DNA from: an uncultured Lachnospiraceae bacterium | GTDB lineage: Bacteria > Bacillota > Clostridia > Lachnospirales > Lachnospiraceae | DNA length: 44,978 nt | NCBI GenBank assembly: GCA_902780385.1 | Contig: CACZFF010000020.1 | Span: 1 to 44,978 of the forward strand | Direction of reading: 5' to 3' | Shown here: piece after piece, positions 42,874 to 44,978 of the stretch | Numbering within the stretch: position 1 is the stretch's first letter | How the letters are laid out: each line of letters opens with the position of its first letter | Translations under genes and position numbers: made by a program | Notes under the pieces: model-generated | What the model was told of the DNA's origin: nothing | The model's database searches: none | What the model saw: only the letters and a program-made list of their open reading frames with translations

Positions 42874-44978
42874 ATATCCCCTTCTTCCTCCTCTGAATCT
42901 GCAGCATCAGGATTCACCTTGCTCGTGTTTCCAAAACAGTCATCAATGGAACCGTATGCCTTTGTCACATTGGATCTCACACGCTTAATTACCTCCAGCT
43001 GGTCAGGCGATGAGCTTTCCGCATTATTCATAAAGTTATTCGCACGGTCCAGAGTCTGAAGTATGGTATCTCTGGAGACGTTGTCATTCATGTAATTCAC
43101 ACAGTGAAGGTTGATCTCCGTCGCGATCGTATCGCAGATGCGGATCGGGTATCCGATATTGGTCTGGCTTTTCAGGGTGTCCAGCCGAATGGACAGATCA
43201 TCGAGAGTAGCCCAATAGTCCGCAAACTCATGCTCAAACTCGAATGTCTTTGTATCCCCGCTGGTCTTTTCGTAGAGTTCTGCCAGTCGGAGGATCAGTT
43301 CTGCCGATTCCTGTCTGTCTGCTTCGAGGCCCCCGGTTTCGACAGCTTCATTCAGATAACTGATCGATGCACCCTGCCCGCTGGGATATACGAGATAGAC
43401 CAGCGTACCCAGACGGAAGTTGAAATCGGAATAAGTTGCTGCATCCCTGTCATTCAAATATTCAATGTTGCGCTTGCGGCTGTCCGGATCATAATCCACT
43501 CCGTTTATACAGTCTGTGATACTGTTATATGCAGCGATAAATTCATTATCTGAAAGACTGTCAATGTCATCGATCAATCCCTGATATGCTTCAGGATTTC
43601 CTGGATCCAGATTGATGGCTTTTTTATACATTTCTGCTTTCTGTGAAAAGTCAAAGCACGCTGCGGCTGACTGAACATACTGCTCATAAAGTTGTTTCTG
43701 CTGATTAACAGTTATACTTTTGCTGACTCCCACGGCCAGAGCCATCAGCAGTGCCAAAATTCCACAGACAAGGAGAGTTTCCCGTAATCTGTTTCTGCGT
43801 TGTATGGTGGAATCATCTATCTTCTGGACATGTTCCAGTGCATACATCAATTCGGAACAGTTCTGATATCTTCCGGAAGGATCCGGTGTGCAGCATTTTT
43901 TGATGATCTTCTCGATGCCGCTTCCCTGAAGATGCGGAGCAGCTGCTCCTACAGGATACATCCCGCCTTTTGTTATCACAGGACTCTTTCCTGTAAGCAG
44001 TGTGTACATAGTTGTACCGAGTGCATAGATATCTGTTCTTCCGTCTAAACGAGTCTGATTTCTGAACTGTTCCGGTGCTGCAAAACTGATATCCTTATTC
44101 CTCGTGTTATCTTCTCCGGCATGATACACATCTTTCAGTATGACACTGCCATCAAAACAGAGGACAACATTGTCTGGACGTAGCCTCTGATAAATGACCG
44201 GAGGTTTTCTGCTATGAAGATAAGCCAGTGAATTACAGATTTGTTTCGCCCACTTAATGACTTTATCTGGACTCTGCGGTCCCTGAATACGTAGCATTTC
44301 CTGTAAGCTGATATTTCTGTCAGACGGATTTTTTTCACTGGATGAGCTGCCTTGATTTACGGGACGCTTGGCTTGAATCTTCTGCTGATTTTTCTCAGAA
44401 GGTTCTTCTGCAGTTTTTTGTTTTCGCTGAGAGCCGGCAGCTGAGGAATTGCTTTCTCTTTCAATCGCTTTAAGGGCTTCCTGGAACTGCACTGCAGTCT
44501 GATACCGTGACGCGGGGTTTGCCTCAAGAGCAACTCTCAGTACATTCCAGATTTGTCTGCTCCCATTTTCCGGGGCAGGAAGTGCCTCCCCTGCAAGTCT
44601 TCTTCTTTGGGCTGAATCCACCTGTTCCCTGGACACTTTACCGGCAGGAAGGAACGGTTCTCTACCATTGTTTAAAAAGCGGTAAAGAACCAGAGCCAGA
44701 GAATACACATCTGATCTGGCATCTGTATTCTGCATAGCAAAAGTTTCCGGCGCCATATAGGAAATTGTGCCCTTAAAGGAAAGGACATTTCTGCTTCCGG
44801 CCACAGATCGGGAAATGCCAAAATCCCCCAGTTTAAAAAATCCATGATTATTTACAAAGATATTCTGAGGTTTAATATCTCTATAAAGCGGAGCAGCAGA
44901 GTACCACATCCATAGGAGCCAGTGCACCGCATGGTTGTGGGTGAATGCCAAAGGAAACTTACTGGTTCCGGATGTAAT
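42870..44978 (-). CDS. Membrane Ser/Thr protein kinase with a second degenerate kinase lobe (5' partial)
   Basis: The frame stays open to the window edge, so the N-terminus, including the Gly-loop and Lys, is missing. About 700 residues remain. First comes a PknB-like C-lobe with catalytic YRDIKPQN, DFG in KLGDFGISR and APE in YMAPETF. A charged Lys/Glu/Ser linker follows. A second C-lobe-like region has YQRLRPDN where HRDxKPxN is expected and KDVYHAG at the DFG position, but intact AAPEQF and DIYALGTTMYTLLTGKSP. No second N-lobe is visible. Then a membrane helix (LLVCGILALLMALAVGV) and a long extracellular helical region of TPR type (KAINLDPGNPEAY) lead to an acidic tail. Its base composition looks more A/T-rich than the neighbouring genes. 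The second lobe is probably a pseudokinase. Confidence 0.85.
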   Translation of the reverse strand: MTSGTSKFPLAFTHNHAVHWLLWMWYSAAPLYRDIKPQNIFVNNHGFFKLGDFGISRSVAGSRNVLSFKGTISYMAPETFAMQNTDARSDVYSLALVLYRFLNNGREPFLPAGKVSREQVDSAQRRRLAGEALPAPENGSRQIWNVLRVALEANPASRYQTAVQFQEALKAIERESNSSAAGSQRKQKTAEEPSEKNQQKIQAKRPVNQGSSSSEKNPSDRNISLQEMLRIQGPQSPDKVIKWAKQICNSLAYLHSRKPPVIYQRLRPDNVVLCFDGSVILKDVYHAGEDNTRNKDISFAAPEQFRNQTRLDGRTDIYALGTTMYTLLTGKSPVITKGGMYPVGAAAPHLQGSGIEKIIKKCCTPDPSGRYQNCSELMYALEHVQKIDDSTIQRRNRLRETLLVCGILALLMALAVGVSKSITVNQQKQLYEQYVQSAAACFDFSQKAEMYKKAINLDPGNPEAYQGLIDDIDSLSDNEFIAAYNSITDCINGVDYDPDSRKRNIEYLNDRDAATYSDFNFRLGTLVYLVYPSGQGASISYLNEAVETGGLEADRQESAELILRLAELYEKTSGDTKTFEFEHEFADYWATLDDLSIRLDTLKSQTNIGYPIRICDTIATEINLHCVNYMNDNVSRDTILQTLDRANNFMNNAESSSPDQLEVIKRVRSNVTKAYGSIDDCFGNTSKVNPDAADSEEEEGDI

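Overview
The window reads as chromosomal DNA of a low-to-moderate GC Firmicute, most likely a Lachnospiraceae-type gut or rumen anaerobe. The grounds are the Shine-Dalgarno sites (AAGGAGG, GGAGG) before nearly every gene, sigma-A promoters of TTGACA-N17-TATAAT type, YesM/YesN-type two-component genes, DeoR and GutM regulators, a Clostridia-style TPR protein next to tatD-ksgA, and FMN-binding surface proteins. I saw no phage, plasmid, IS, CRISPR or rRNA genes. The only RNA gene is tRNA-Lys(CTT).

Layout. (1) 142-1298, minus: a split ChrA-type transporter pair. (2) 1605-13586: a polyol/sugar block with an FGGY kinase, a convergent DeoR regulator, then a plus-strand series of class II aldolase, YjbQ protein, TPI-family isomerase, SAF-domain oxidoreductase, glucitol-type PTS (IIC, IIBC, IIA), GutM, and separately promoted SDR and HAD genes. 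(3) 13853-22248, minus: a ribose-type ABC transporter (ATPase, permease, lipoprotein), a YesN-like response regulator, a soluble histidine kinase with no sensor domain, and an ABC-ATPase-shaped protein that has lost its nucleotide-binding motifs. (4) 22781-26239: a 29-residue membrane peptide, a D-lactate dehydrogenase fused to an N-terminal HPr domain, and a secreted GH25 lysozyme. (5) 26630-33467: tRNA-Lys, tatD, ksgA, a TPR protein, glgB, a DtxR-family regulator and a cyclophilin. (6) 33950-42646: a 1493-residue secreted repeat protein, a five-domain FMN-binding surface protein, a one-domain FMN-binding protein and a NapH-like 4Fe-4S membrane protein. This looks like an extracytosolic flavin electron-transfer module. 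(7) 42673-44978, minus: a small membrane protein and the 3' part of a membrane Ser/Thr kinase with a second, degenerate kinase C-lobe; its 5' end lies outside the window.

How the parts may work together. The PTS block would take up an unidentified polyol as its phosphate, oxidise and isomerise it, and split it with the aldolase. The DRL-like oxidoreductase (a relative of DXP reductoisomerase-like enzymes) and the TPI-family isomerase suggest a branched or four-carbon intermediate instead of plain sorbitol. The HPr-LDH fusion keeps HPr His15 but has Asn where HPr Ser46 should be, so a PTS-type phosphorelay could report directly on pyruvate reduction. The transporter/two-component/pseudo-ATPase set may be a transport-coupled sensor.

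Two features run through the non-coding DNA. Many spacers carry short imperfect tandem repeats whose unit is specific to that spacer and often includes the neighbouring stop codon or ribosome-binding site. Six spacers carry strings of consecutive hairpins, including a palindrome family with GACGGTTC in the loop. All functional statements rest on motif reading by eye; no database search was run.
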